64,000 nucleotides of DNA from DATAUD01 sp035511075 (GCA_035511075.1 DATKFW010000064.1:1-64000); one strand, 5' to 3'. Positions 8,302 to 17,885 are shown, numbered from the stretch's first letter. Notes: generated by a model from the letters alone, not told the origin. Translations and numbers: made by a program.

Positions 8302-9210
8302 CTATAACCTGGACCAGCCGCGGCGTTCGTGGCCGAAGGAAAAGAGTTTTGGATGGAGTATCTCGGCCAAAATTTCGATGGATTCCACGATGCGGGGACC
8401 GGGACGGTTGAAATAGTGGTTTCCGTCGGTGATATAAATATTCCTGGACTTGACGGCCCGCAGATTGCGCCAGCCGGGGTGGCTTGTCAGGAATTTTGAT
8501 TCCCGGCGCGTGCGTTCCAGGTCGAATCCGCACGGCATGAGCACGATCACGTCGGCATCGGAGCGCGCCAGCTTTTCCCAATCCAGCCAGGCGGAATGGC
8601 CGCCCGCCGCCCCGAGCGGCTCCCGTCCCCCCGCCAAATCCACCATTTCCGGCACCCAGTTGCCGGCGACCATCAAAGGATCGAGCCACTCGACGCACGC
8701 GACCGTCGGCCGCTTCTTGATCATGCAGGTCTTCAGGATCACATCGACGACGCGATTCTTCAATTGCAGGAGGCAGGCACGGCCGTCCTCGCCCGCGCCG
8801 ACCGCGTCGGAAATGCTTTGAATGTCCTTCCAAATGTCGGCCACGCGTGCGGGTGAGACGGAGAGGATTTCAGGAGCATGGGGCAAGGCCTTCCGCAGAT
8901 CGGCCACGCTGACGGCGCAGACCTCGCATTGATCCTGGGTCAGGATCAGGTCGGGCTGCAACTGCTCGATCCGGGCGGCGTCGACTTCATAAATTGAGAG
9001 CGCGCGTTGCAGCAACGATTTGATCTGGCCATCTATTTGAGAGCTGGAGCCGGCGGGATCGAGGCGCGCCGATGTGCAAACCGGGAGTGACTGAATCTCC
9101 GGCGGGAAGTCGCATTCATGCGAGCGTCCGACCAATTGATCGACGCAACCCAGGGTGCAGACAATCTCGGTGCAACTGGGCAACAGCGATACAATCCTCT
9201 TTTTGCTCAT
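8302..9210 (-). CDS. Cobalamin-type (BtuF-like) substrate-binding protein without signal peptide
   Basis: A 302-residue protein of the periplasmic-binding-protein type III fold. 'RIVSLLPSCTEIVCTLG' at the N-terminus, 'RIEQLQPDLILTQDQCEVCAV' and 'VACVEWLDPLMVAGNWVPEMVDLAGG' are characteristic of stand-alone BtuF-like cobalamin-binding proteins. There is no signal peptide, and no BtuC/BtuD genes are adjacent, which is common for this cytosolic-looking subgroup. GGAGG lies 12 nt upstream of the chosen ATG at 9210 and abuts an alternative ATG at 9222. The ligand is inferred from the family and is not shown by sequence. Confidence 0.8.
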   Translation of the reverse strand: MSKKRIVSLLPSCTEIVCTLGCVDQLVGRSHECDFPPEIQSLPVCTSARLDPAGSSSQIDGQIKSLLQRALSIYEVDAARIEQLQPDLILTQDQCEVCAVSVADLRKALPHAPEILSVSPARVADIWKDIQSISDAVGAGEDGRACLLQLKNRVVDVILKTCMIKKRPTVACVEWLDPLMVAGNWVPEMVDLAGGREPLGAAGGHSAWLDWEKLARSDADVIVLMPCGFDLERTRRESKFLTSHPGWRNLRAVKSRNIYITDGNHYFNRPGPRIVESIEILAEILHPKLFSFGHERRGWSRL

Positions 9211-9264
9211 CCAAAATAACATCCTCCCGCCTCGCGCGAGGGGCGCGGCTTGGCAAACGGCCGG

Positions 9265-11763
9265 CTATCGGCCGGCCATAGCACCGGCGCCTTTGACACC
9301 GTGCGGGAGGGCGGCTTTGTCCTCGCCGCCGGCCTGTTCTTCAGGAATGCGCATGCAGTAGAAGGACCGATAAACGAAAACCAAAGCGATGATGAAAAAC
9401 ACCACGCCGATGCCGACTTTCAGGTTTTTGTTTGTCATTGTTACGGCGATCTCTGTGGCCAGCAATCCGAAGAGTGTCGTAAATTTGATGACCGGATTCA
9501 AAGAGACAGATGAAGTGTCCTTGAACGGGTCGCCCACAGTATCGCCGACGACGGTTGCGGCGTGCAGCGGCGTGCCTTTCTGGCGCATGTCCACTTCGAC
9601 GATTTTCTTGGCGTTGTCCCACGCGCCGCCTGCATTGGCCATAAAGATCGCCTGGAATAAACCGAAGAAGGCAATCGCGATCAGGTAACCGATAAAGAAA
9701 AAGGGATCGAAAAAGGAGAGCGCGAGCGAAAAACAGAAGATAACGATGAAAATGTTGATCATCCCCTTTTGCGCGTAAACGGTGCAAATCTTGACGACCT
9801 CCTTGCTGTCCGCAATCGACGCGGTGCCGCTGTCCAGCTTGATATGGTCCTGGATGTAGACGACTGCCCTATAGGCGCCGGTCACCACCGCCTGACAGGA
9901 TGCGCCGGTGAACCAATAAATGACCGAGCCACCCATGAGAAGCCCAAGCAAAATCGTCGGCTGCACCAGGCTGAGATGTTCTGCCACCGGCTGATATTCC
10001 GGAAAGGTGCCCAGAAGCATAATGATGCCGAAGACCATGGTCGTCGAGCCCACCACTGCCGTTCCGATCAACACCGGTTTGGCAGTCGCCTTGAACGTGT
10101 TGCCGGCGCCGTCGCCTTTTTCCAGTTGGTACTTGCCGCCCTCGAAATCCGGCTCGAAACCGAAGTCCCGCTTTATCTCCGCGCTGATATTCGGGATGCC
10201 TTCAATCTGACTCAATTCATAAACGGATTGCGCATTGTCCGTAACCGGGCCAAAGCTGTCCACCGCGATAGTGACCGGTCCCATTCCCAAGAAGCCAAAA
10301 GCGACCAGGCCGAAGGCAAAAATCGGCCCCTCGAATCCCTGCATCAACGTCACGAGCGAGCCGTTGAGGGAGACCCTGTAGCCAACGAACATCAGGGTCA
10401 GGATGACCAACCCCTCCCAAAAGGCGGAGAAATTGCCCGCCACAAAACCGGACAGGATGTTCAGCGATGCGCCGCCGTGCTTGGAAGCGTTGGTGACCTC
10501 GCGCACGTGCCTGGAATGGGTGCTGGTAAAAACCTTGGTAAATTCGGGAATCAAAGCGCCGGCCAGCGTGCCGCAACTGATAATGACCGAGAGCACCCAC
10601 CAAAGGTCGGGCGATGATGGCGCCTCCGGCAAGTTCCTCAGCAAGAGCGCGCTGGCCACGAAGGTCACCGCGATGGAGATCAGCGAAGTGATCCATACCA
10701 GGCTCGTCAGCGGAGCTTCCAGGTCAAAATCCTTTTCGTTGCCGTACCTGGCTTTGCTGACGGCGTCATTGATGAAATAAGAAACCAGCGACGTGATGAT
10801 CATCAAAATGCGCATCGCAAAGAGCCAGACGATCATTTTGGCGCCCATCGCGGGGCTGTCCTTGAGCGCCAGCGCGATAAACGCTATCAACGCCACGCCA
10901 GTCACGCCGTACGTCTCGAAACCATCGGCCGTCGGGCCGACGCTGTCGCCGGCGTTGTCCCCCGTGCAATCGGCGATGACCCCCGGATTTTTCGGATCAT
11001 CCTCCGGCAGTTTGAAAATGATCTTCATCAAGTCCGCGCCAATGTCCGCGATCTTGGTAAAAATACCGCCGCAGATTCGCAACGCGCTGGCGCCAAGGGA
11101 TTCGCCTATGGCAAAACCGATGAAACAGGAGCCGGCCAGTTCCTTGGGAATGGCCGTCAGAATGATGATCATGAAAAACAACTCCACGCTGACCAGCAGC
11201 AATCCGACGCTCATGCCCGATTTCAACGGAATCAGCAGCGTCGCCAGCGCATTGCCCCGCAACGCAGAAAAGGCGGTGCGGGAGTTGGCGACGGTGTTGA
11301 TGCGAATGCCGAACCAGGCCACGCCGTAAGAACCCAGAATGCCCAGAACGGAGCAGGCGAGGATGATCAGCAGCGACCCGGCTCCCTTTCCTTCCAATCC
11401 CACAAAGTAATATCCCATGCACAGCGCAATCAACACCCAGAGAACAGCGAGGAATTTCCCCTGTTGCGCCAAATAGGTTTTGCAGGTCTCCCAAATCGTG
11501 TTTGAAACCTGGCTCATCGACGAATGGACCGGCAGGTCCCTGGTTTGCACGTATTGCACCAGACCGAATGCCGCTCCCAGCACGCAGACGATCAATCCGG
11601 CAAGAAGAATCGTCGTGCCCGAGACATGAATGCCGAACGGCGTGAATTCCACGGACGTGAGCGGCGGAATATTAATGTCGGCCTCCCCGGCAAACAAATT
11701 GGGGCAAACGCCGAACGCGACAACCAGAGCCACGGCCCAAAGCCATATTTTAGTTTTTAGCAT
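9265..11763 (-). CDS. hppA: Membrane-bound proton-pumping pyrophosphatase (divergent type)
   Basis: An 832-residue polytopic protein that couples pyrophosphate hydrolysis to ion pumping. The catalytic loop is clear: GGIFTKIADIGADLMK near 232-247, PEDDPKNP at 253-260, then a D-x(3)-D-x(3)-D series and FETYG ending at 286. Later blocks include NAGGAWDNAKK and GDTVGDPFKDT. The usual V-G-K-V-E after GADL reads M-K-I-I-F, so this belongs to a divergent branch. In GNTFKA (554-559), Lys558 sits where potassium-independent enzymes have Lys. An N-terminal extension has a signal-like segment ending LFAGEADIN. I started at the ATG at 11763, since upstream codons fall in the nadA region. The pumped ion (H+, possibly Na+-regulated) is inferred. 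Confidence 0.93.
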   Translation of the reverse strand: MLKTKIWLWAVALVVAFGVCPNLFAGEADINIPPLTSVEFTPFGIHVSGTTILLAGLIVCVLGAAFGLVQYVQTRDLPVHSSMSQVSNTIWETCKTYLAQQGKFLAVLWVLIALCMGYYFVGLEGKGAGSLLIILACSVLGILGSYGVAWFGIRINTVANSRTAFSALRGNALATLLIPLKSGMSVGLLLVSVELFFMIIILTAIPKELAGSCFIGFAIGESLGASALRICGGIFTKIADIGADLMKIIFKLPEDDPKNPGVIADCTGDNAGDSVGPTADGFETYGVTGVALIAFIALALKDSPAMGAKMIVWLFAMRILMIITSLVSYFINDAVSKARYGNEKDFDLEAPLTSLVWITSLISIAVTFVASALLLRNLPEAPSSPDLWWVLSVIISCGTLAGALIPEFTKVFTSTHSRHVREVTNASKHGGASLNILSGFVAGNFSAFWEGLVILTLMFVGYRVSLNGSLVTLMQGFEGPIFAFGLVAFGFLGMGPVTIAVDSFGPVTDNAQSVYELSQIEGIPNISAEIKRDFGFEPDFEGGKYQLEKGDGAGNTFKATAKPVLIGTAVVGSTTMVFGIIMLLGTFPEYQPVAEHLSLVQPTILLGLLMGGSVIYWFTGASCQAVVTGAYRAVVYIQDHIKLDSGTASIADSKEVVKICTVYAQKGMINIFIVIFCFSLALSFFDPFFFIGYLIAIAFFGLFQAIFMANAGGAWDNAKKIVEVDMRQKGTPLHAATVVGDTVGDPFKDTSSVSLNPVIKFTTLFGLLATEIAVTMTNKNLKVGIGVVFFIIALVFVYRSFYCMRIPEEQAGGEDKAALPHGVKGAGAMAGR

Positions 11764-11797
11764 ACTTGGATGCCCACTATTGCCACGGGTCGGAACG

Positions 11798-11820
11798 TTT
11801 GCCAACTCATTTTTGGCAAA
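11798..11820. promoter_or_regulatory. Inverted repeat upstream of hppA (possible operator)
   Basis: Perfect 8-bp arms TTTGCCAA and TTGGCAAA are separated by 7 nt, 35 nt upstream of the hppA start and in the divergent promoter region shared with nadA. The geometry fits a dimeric-regulator site or a leader hairpin. No T-run follows on either strand, so it is not a terminator. Confidence 0.35.
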
Positions 11821-11932
11821 TACATTCCCGATTTTGCGACAAGGGTTTTGACTGATGGCAACGGGCCGTTTGTTGACTGACGCTCCTCGAACGCGGGGTT
11901 GCCGGAAGCTGGGTTCGTGCCTAGATTGGGGA

Positions 11933-12949
11933 ATGATTGACATTGCGGATGGCCGAACGGGAAGCGACGCAGATTTCGTCACCAGGGTCCCTCTGGCGCC
12001 GCAACGCCTGGACGCCCTTTCACGTGATATTCTGGCGCTGAAACGCAAGCTCAACGCCGTCATCCTTGCGCACAATTATCAGGTGCCGGAAATCCAGGAC
12101 ATTGCCGATTTCGTGGGCGATTCCCTCGGCCTCTCCCAACAGGCCGCAAAAACCCGCGCCGATGTCATCGTCTTTTGCGGCGTCCATTTCATGGCGGAAA
12201 CGGCCAAAATCCTCAATCCGGACAAGATCGTCATCCTGCCGGACAAAGACGCGGGCTGTTCGCTGGAGGAAAGCTGCCCCGCGCCCAAACTCAGGGTGTT
12301 GCAGGCGACGAATCCGAATTTTTATACTGTCACATATATTAATTGCAGCGCCGAGGTCAAGGCGTTGAGCGACGTCATTTGCACGAGCGGCAACGCCGTC
12401 AAGATCGTCAACGCGTCGCCCGCGGACCGCGATTTGCTTTTTGTGCCGGACGAAAACCTGGGCGCCTGGGTGATGGAGCAAACGAAACGAAAGATGACTC
12501 TGTGGCGAGGCAATTGCTATGCGCACGTCGAGTTCACCCACGCGGGCGTCACGCGCATCCGGCGTGAATTTCCGGACGCGCCGTTGGTCGCCCATCCCGA
12601 ATGCACCAAGGCGGTCCGGATGCTGGCAGACGAAATTTGTTCGACTGAAAAAATGGTCGATTTTTGCAAGCATAGCGACGCGCCGGCAATCCTGATTGCG
12701 ACGGAGGCGGGCATGATCCATCGCCTGCGCAAGGAATGCCCGGGCAAGCGATTCATTCCGGTGCCGGTAGCCAATTGCCGGTGCAACGAGTGCAAGTTCA
12801 TGAAGATGAACACGCTGGAAAAATTGCATGACTGCATGGCAAACCTCAGCCCGCGCGTCGAGTTGAGCCGGGATATAATTGACAGAGCGCGGGCGCCGAT
12901 TGAGCGAATGTTGCGCATCTCCTCGCAACCGCTCGCCAACGCGGGCTGA
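11933..12949 (+). CDS. nadA: Quinolinate synthase
   Basis: A 338-residue [4Fe-4S] enzyme condensing iminoaspartate and dihydroxyacetone phosphate to quinolinate in NAD synthesis. Visible motifs are ILAHNYQVPEIQDIADFVGDSLGL, FCGVHFMAETAKIL, DAGCSLEESCP, ICTSGNAVKIV, LWRGNCYAHVEFT, HPEC, ATEAGMIHRL and the C-terminal NCRCNECKFMKMNTLEKL. Conserved cysteines in these blocks would ligate the cluster. The ATG at 11933 gives the usual family length; an in-frame ATG at 11855 would add 26 residues of poor composition. nadB and nadC are not in the window. Confidence 0.95.
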   Translation: MIDIADGRTGSDADFVTRVPLAPQRLDALSRDILALKRKLNAVILAHNYQVPEIQDIADFVGDSLGLSQQAAKTRADVIVFCGVHFMAETAKILNPDKIVILPDKDAGCSLEESCPAPKLRVLQATNPNFYTVTYINCSAEVKALSDVICTSGNAVKIVNASPADRDLLFVPDENLGAWVMEQTKRKMTLWRGNCYAHVEFTHAGVTRIRREFPDAPLVAHPECTKAVRMLADEICSTEKMVDFCKHSDAPAILIATEAGMIHRLRKECPGKRFIPVPVANCRCNECKFMKMNTLEKLHDCMANLSPRVELSRDIIDRARAPIERMLRISSQPLANAG

Positions 12950-13048
12950 TGATTTGCTTCGGATCCGCTTGGTTGATCTTCCCACGCTGATGGAGCCCGC
13001 CGTTTCTGTCTTGGCAGTTTGCCCGGAAAACGGGACAATCGGCGCCGC

Positions 13049-14683
13049 ATGACCTTTCTGCCTGTCGTGGAGCGGGAATTGCGAGTGGCGGCGCGCCGGC
13101 GCGGCACGTATCTGGTCCGACTCGCGGCAGTTGCTGTCGGAATGGGCGCCACTGCATGGGTTCTAATGCTTGGCCCTGGCTCCACGAGATCGACCGGCTG
13201 GGTATTGTTCGAGGTCCTGGCGGTGTTGCTGTTTATTTATGCCGGAATATTTGGGACGCAGGCCACGGCGGACTGCATGAGCGAGGAGAAAAGGGAAGGG
13301 ACGCTGGGCCTGCTGTTTCTCACCGATTTGAAGGGATACGACGTGGTGTTTGGCAAGCTGGCGGCGACTTCGCTTCACTGGTTTTACGGGATGCTTGCCG
13401 TGGTGCCGGTGCTGGCGATTCCAGTGCTCATGGGCGGGGTGGGTCGCGGCGAATTGTTGCGGATCGTGCTGGTATCGGTGAATCTTTTGTTTTTCTCGTT
13501 GAGCATTGGCCTTTGGGCGTCGGCTCTCTGTCGGCGGGACAGCCGGGCGCAGGGGCTGGCCCTGGTCGCGGCTTTGGCCATTATGTTTGCATGGCCGGCG
13601 GCGACCCAGCTCAAAAGGCATCCCAATCCGAATCCCCGTCTCGCGCTTCTTTCCAGCCCGGCTTACGGCTGCGTGCTCGCGTTCGACAACGTTTATAATC
13701 GCAACCAGCACCTTGAGTTCTGGCTCAACGCCCTGACCACGCAATTCTATTCGTGGACCTTTCTGGGATTGGCATGCTGGATTGCGCCCCGCTCCTGGCA
13801 GGATTCCGTCGAGGGAAAAAATTCACACTGGTGGCGTTGGCGGGGCCTCTCATCAAACCGGTCCGAACGACGAAGGAAACTGCTCGCGCTCAATCCATTC
13901 CTGTGGCGGACATCGAGGTCGGGATTCAAGCAGGCTGCCGTTTGGTTGATGCTTGCCATTGTGGCGGCGCTTTGGACGTGGATACATTGGCTTGCCCGTC
14001 GCTCACAGCCAGGCGACAATTTTAATCCGGCGATCAACCTGGCATTTCTAATCTGGGCGGGCCTGATGCTGAAAGCATGGGTGGCGGCGGCATCCGGACG
14101 GGCGCTGGGAGATGACCGGCGGAGCGGCGCACTGGAGTTGCTTCTGGGCACAGGCCTGCGGCCCGATGAGATCGCGCGCGGGCAACTATGGGCACTGTGG
14201 CGGCAATTCGCGCCGCCCATTGGCGCAGTGCTCGTCGCGAACCTATTGTGCCTGCTGGTGGAGTTGCGTTACATGCCGACAACGTACGGAAATGATCGCA
14301 CGAATGCGATTTGTGCGCACTCCGTGCTGGGCGTGTTCCTTGTATTGGACTCAATCGCGCTGAGTTGGGTGGGGATGTGGCACGGCTTCGCGGCTCGCAA
14401 ACCAAATCGGGCCGTCGGCCCCGCGATGCTGCGCATCGTGGTATTGCCTGTGCTGGTCTTTTTCCTGTTGGGAACGTTTTCATCAATGACGTCTGCCGGC
14501 TTCGATTGGGTCAGCAGTGTCGCGTACTGGTGCGTGCTGGGGGTAGGCGCGGACAGCATTGGCGTTTTTGCCCGGCACAGACTCCTGGGACGATTCCGCA
14601 AGATTGTATCCGAGGGTTATGTGCGAGGGCGGTTGGTTGAAATCCGTCCGGAAACCGCCCCGGCGCTTGCGGAGGTCTCATGA
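13049..14683 (+). CDS. ABC-2-type permease-like membrane protein, paralogue 1 of 3
   Basis: A 544-residue polytopic protein. It begins MTFLPVVERELRVAARRR, a cytoplasmic amphipathic start shared with the next two genes. It carries 'EEKREGTLGLLFLTDLKGYD' in a cytosolic loop, a block typical of ABC-2/NatB-like export permeases. About 12 hydrophobic segments are arranged as two similar halves: a second 'DDRRSGALELLLGTGL' loop mirrors the first. It overlaps paralogue 2 by 4 nt (ATGA). No ATP-binding subunit lies nearby, so the energising ATPase must be encoded elsewhere. The substrate is unknown. Confidence 0.75.
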   Translation: MTFLPVVERELRVAARRRGTYLVRLAAVAVGMGATAWVLMLGPGSTRSTGWVLFEVLAVLLFIYAGIFGTQATADCMSEEKREGTLGLLFLTDLKGYDVVFGKLAATSLHWFYGMLAVVPVLAIPVLMGGVGRGELLRIVLVSVNLLFFSLSIGLWASALCRRDSRAQGLALVAALAIMFAWPAATQLKRHPNPNPRLALLSSPAYGCVLAFDNVYNRNQHLEFWLNALTTQFYSWTFLGLACWIAPRSWQDSVEGKNSHWWRWRGLSSNRSERRRKLLALNPFLWRTSRSGFKQAAVWLMLAIVAALWTWIHWLARRSQPGDNFNPAINLAFLIWAGLMLKAWVAAASGRALGDDRRSGALELLLGTGLRPDEIARGQLWALWRQFAPPIGAVLVANLLCLLVELRYMPTTYGNDRTNAICAHSVLGVFLVLDSIALSWVGMWHGFAARKPNRAVGPAMLRIVVLPVLVFFLLGTFSSMTSAGFDWVSSVAYWCVLGVGADSIGVFARHRLLGRFRKIVSEGYVRGRLVEIRPETAPALAEVS

Positions 14684-16287
14684 TCTTTCTTCCGATAGTC
14701 GATCGGGAATTGCGCGTCGCTTCGCGGCGGCGTGCCACTTATTTGGGCCGTTTGCTGGCGGCGGCCAGCGGGGCCGTCCTCGTGGGGTGGATCCTGGTCG
14801 TGTTCAGCAATTCCGGCCCGCCCAACGGCGCCATCTTGTTCCGGGACCTGGCGATCCTCGTATTTGTCTACGGGGCACTCGGCGGCATGCAGGTCACCAG
14901 CGATTCGTTGAGCAGGGAACGAAGGGAAAGCACCCTCGGACTCCTGTTTTTGACGGACTTAACTGGATACGACATCGTCGCTGGAAAGCTCGCCGCCATC
15001 TTCGTCAATTTGCTGGACACGATGCTGGCCGTCATGCCCGTGCTTGCGATTGCACTGCCGCTGGGCGCGGTCACCAAAGGGGAAGTGTTCCGCGTCGGCT
15101 TGGTGGCGCTCAATCTCCTGTTCTTTTTTTCCAGCGTCGGGTTGGCGGCGTCCTCACTTTGCCGGCTGGCGAACAACTCGATGGCGCTGGCCATTTTGTT
15201 CTCCGCGATCCTGCTCGCCGGGTGGCCTCTTGCCGCGCAATTCACAGTCTTTGCGCATCCGACTCTTCACGCGGCGTTGGTCTCCAGCCCGGCTTGGGGG
15301 TGTTTCCTGTCCTTCGACTCGTTTTATAGCGCCAATCCTCATTCAGATTTCTGGCTTAACGCCGTCATCACGCAATGCTATTCCTGGGCGTTCCTGGTTT
15401 TCGCATGCTGGTTCGTTCCGCGCTCGTGGCAGGACGCAAACGAGAGCAGGATCACATCGCGGACCGGGACGGGCAATCCGCCCCGGCGCGACCCACTCCG
15501 GGGAAAGTTACTCGAGGAGAATCCGTTTTTATGGCGGGCGTCCCGACCCTACGTCAAACGGACGCTGGTTTGGCTGGCGCTGTTCGTGGCGGCGGCGATT
15601 TGGGTGTGGCTGGACCGCTTCCGGTTCAATCCACTCCACGACGTTTTTATTCTTATATTGATGGGGACGGTGCTAAAAATCTGGCTCGCGGCCGAAGCCA
15701 GTTGGACAGTGGCGGAGGACCGGCGGCAGGGGGCGCTGGAACTCCTCCTGACCACTCCGCTGGCCGGGGAGGAGATCGTCGCAGGGCAGCGCTCGGCGCT
15801 CTGGCGCCAATTCGCCGGGCCTGTCATCGCGCTGCTGGCGGCCAACTTTCTCTCCTTGACAGTGGAGCTTCATTCTGTGTCCGGCGCAAAAGCGACCGAA
15901 CTGGCCTGGCTACACTTTATCGCCGGAGCATCGCTTGTGCTGGAGTTGGCGGCTTTGAGTTGGGTGGCGATTTGGCAGGGCCTGATCAACCGCAAGTCCA
16001 ATCGCGCCGTGATTTGGGCGATGCTGCGCATCCTGGCGGCCCCTTACGCGCTGTTTCTCGTCGTCCTGTTTCTGGACGCAATCTGCGGGCCGCCCGGAAC
16101 CGTAGACTGGACCGGTTTACTGATCTTTCCCGGCATTCTTGGAGTCGGTGTCAACTTCTTCTTCGCCCTGGAGGCGAATTCCAAATTGGTCGCCTCGTTC
16201 CGGACCGTTGTCGCCGAGGGTTACGAGCCCAAACGCTTCGCGGACGACGACCTGGACGCCGAGCCAATTCTGGCCGGAGGCAAATGA
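14680..16287 (+). CDS. ABC-2-type permease-like membrane protein, paralogue 2 of 3
   Basis: A 535-residue paralogue of the flanking genes, co-linear throughout. It starts MIFLPIVDRELRVASRRR, has the loop 'RERRESTLGLLFLTDLTGYD' and the second-half loop 'EDRRQGALELLLTTPLAGEE'. The N-terminal start and both loops are more alike among the three genes than the membrane segments, which suggests that the cytosolic faces meet a common partner such as an ATPase. The ATG at 14680 overlaps the stop of paralogue 1, and its own stop overlaps paralogue 3. Hetero-oligomers are possible, but this is inference. Confidence 0.75.
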   Translation: MIFLPIVDRELRVASRRRATYLGRLLAAASGAVLVGWILVVFSNSGPPNGAILFRDLAILVFVYGALGGMQVTSDSLSRERRESTLGLLFLTDLTGYDIVAGKLAAIFVNLLDTMLAVMPVLAIALPLGAVTKGEVFRVGLVALNLLFFFSSVGLAASSLCRLANNSMALAILFSAILLAGWPLAAQFTVFAHPTLHAALVSSPAWGCFLSFDSFYSANPHSDFWLNAVITQCYSWAFLVFACWFVPRSWQDANESRITSRTGTGNPPRRDPLRGKLLEENPFLWRASRPYVKRTLVWLALFVAAAIWVWLDRFRFNPLHDVFILILMGTVLKIWLAAEASWTVAEDRRQGALELLLTTPLAGEEIVAGQRSALWRQFAGPVIALLAANFLSLTVELHSVSGAKATELAWLHFIAGASLVLELAALSWVAIWQGLINRKSNRAVIWAMLRILAAPYALFLVVLFLDAICGPPGTVDWTGLLIFPGILGVGVNFFFALEANSKLVASFRTVVAEGYEPKRFADDDLDAEPILAGGK

Positions 16288-17870
16288 TTTTCCTGCCAAT
16301 CGTTGCGCGCGAATTGCGCGTCGCATCGCGGCGGAAAACCACATTTATCGTCCGGTCCGTCATTGCGCTCCTGGGAATCGTCATTGGCGGCTTCCTGCTG
16401 GTGGTGTCCGGCATTATGGGGCCGACGGGCGCGCGGGGCGAAATGGTGTTTGCGGTCGTGTCCCGGTACACCTGGCTGATTGCGGTGCTGGCCGGGGTTT
16501 TTCTGGCGTCGGATTGCCTGAGCGCGGAGCGCCGGGAAGGGACGCTGGGGTTTTTGTTCTTGACGGACTTGAAGGGTTACGACGTTGTGCTGGGAAAATT
16601 CGCCGCGGTTTCGCTGAATGCATTTTACGGGATGCTGGCGGTCTTTCCCGTTCTTGCACTGTCCTTTCTGGCGGGCGGCGTGACCGGCGGCGAATTCTGG
16701 CGCACCTGCCTCGCGCTTGTCAATACTTTGTTCTTTTCCATTGCGTCGGCGTTGTGGGTGTCGGCGCTCTGCAAATCATCCTACCGCGCCATGGCGGCCG
16801 CCGTTTGCCTGCTCGCCGGGTTGATCGCGCTGGGAGGCGTTGCGTCGGTGTTGTCGCGGTTCGTTGCGAGGCTTGGCCCGGCGCTTTTCTACCTGGGAAC
16901 ATTGAGTCCGCTGTCCTCGTTTCAATTGGCCTCCTCGGCCAGCTATTTCCATCGGGCGCTGGAGTATTGGATTTCAATGGCGATAGGGCAGGGCGTGGGA
17001 TGGATGTTCCTGGGTTTGGCCAGTTGGAGGATGACGTTCTACACCGAGAAGGGCGGGAACACTGGCGGTTGGCAGCGCATTCTTGCCCGGACCGCGCCGG
17101 GCAGCCGGACCTGCCGCGGGTCCGAATTGCTGGATGCCAACCCGGTCCTGTGGCTTCTGGACGATTCGCGTCGATTGCGATCGGTCGTTTGGAGCCTTGC
17201 GGTGGCGGGCGCCGCCACAATGCTGCTCACGGCGGCACTGGTGAACAACTTCGGGGCCATTCTCAACACCTCGGTGGCGTGGCCCTTCTATTTCTTGCTG
17301 AAGGTATTATTTGCAATCCAGGCCTGCCGGTTTTTCAGCGAAGCGCGGCGCACCGGGGCGCTGGAGTTGCTCTGTTGCACGCCGATGACAATGCGGTCGA
17401 TCATTTCCGGCCAATGGATGGCATTGCGGCGATTCTTTTTGTGGCCGGTTACCGTATTGATTCTCTCGCAGTTGGCTTGTCTCTGTTTCCTGGGCGGCTC
17501 CCTATTTCCCGGTCGTGTTTCCGCCTCCGGTGTTGCGATTTACGGCAACATCAAGCCCGGCGCTATTGCGCCGCCGCCCGCCCTCTCTTTCATGGGCTTT
17601 TACTTGCCGTTCCTGATGCTCAGACAGATCGCCAATTCCATCGCCGATTTTTTTGCCCTGGGCTGGTTCGGGATGTGGCTGGCCCTGACTCTCCAAAAGC
17701 CCGCGGCGGCGACTGGATTGACCATTCTCTACGTACTTATCCTGCCCGCGATGGTTTTTTGCATTCCCACACTGGCGACCGATACCGTCTTTATCGTCGT
17801 CGGCGCTTCAAAACTCCTGGTGGACTTTCGCGGCCACTGCGCCAACTGGGCGGCGTCGCGGCGGGGCTGA
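16284..17870 (+). CDS. ABC-2-type permease-like membrane protein, paralogue 3 of 3
   Basis: A 528-residue third copy. It begins MIFLPIVARELRVASRRK and keeps 'AERREGTLGFLFLTDLKGYD' and 'EARRTGALELLCCTPM'. It has a GGAGG four bases before the ATG at 16284, which lies in the ATGA overlap with copy 2. Its C-terminal third is more divergent, including an insert around 'PGRVSASGVAIYGNIKPG' that may be an outside loop. It is followed 15 nt later by lpxI on the same strand. Confidence 0.75.
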   Translation: MIFLPIVARELRVASRRKTTFIVRSVIALLGIVIGGFLLVVSGIMGPTGARGEMVFAVVSRYTWLIAVLAGVFLASDCLSAERREGTLGFLFLTDLKGYDVVLGKFAAVSLNAFYGMLAVFPVLALSFLAGGVTGGEFWRTCLALVNTLFFSIASALWVSALCKSSYRAMAAAVCLLAGLIALGGVASVLSRFVARLGPALFYLGTLSPLSSFQLASSASYFHRALEYWISMAIGQGVGWMFLGLASWRMTFYTEKGGNTGGWQRILARTAPGSRTCRGSELLDANPVLWLLDDSRRLRSVVWSLAVAGAATMLLTAALVNNFGAILNTSVAWPFYFLLKVLFAIQACRFFSEARRTGALELLCCTPMTMRSIISGQWMALRRFFLWPVTVLILSQLACLCFLGGSLFPGRVSASGVAIYGNIKPGAIAPPPALSFMGFYLPFLMLRQIANSIADFFALGWFGMWLALTLQKPAAATGLTILYVLILPAMVFCIPTLATDTVFIVVGASKLLVDFRGHCANWAASRRG

Positions 17871-17885
17871 TAAAACGAATTGCCG

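Noticed and set aside
11764..12075. Upstream extension of the pyrophosphatase frame
   Set aside because: It is antisense to nadA and ends before a signal-like N-terminus at 11763.
15375..16283. Upstream extension of the third permease frame
   Set aside because: It lies out of frame inside permease 2. The conserved start MIFLPIVARELRV at 16284 with GGAGG is clearly the real one.
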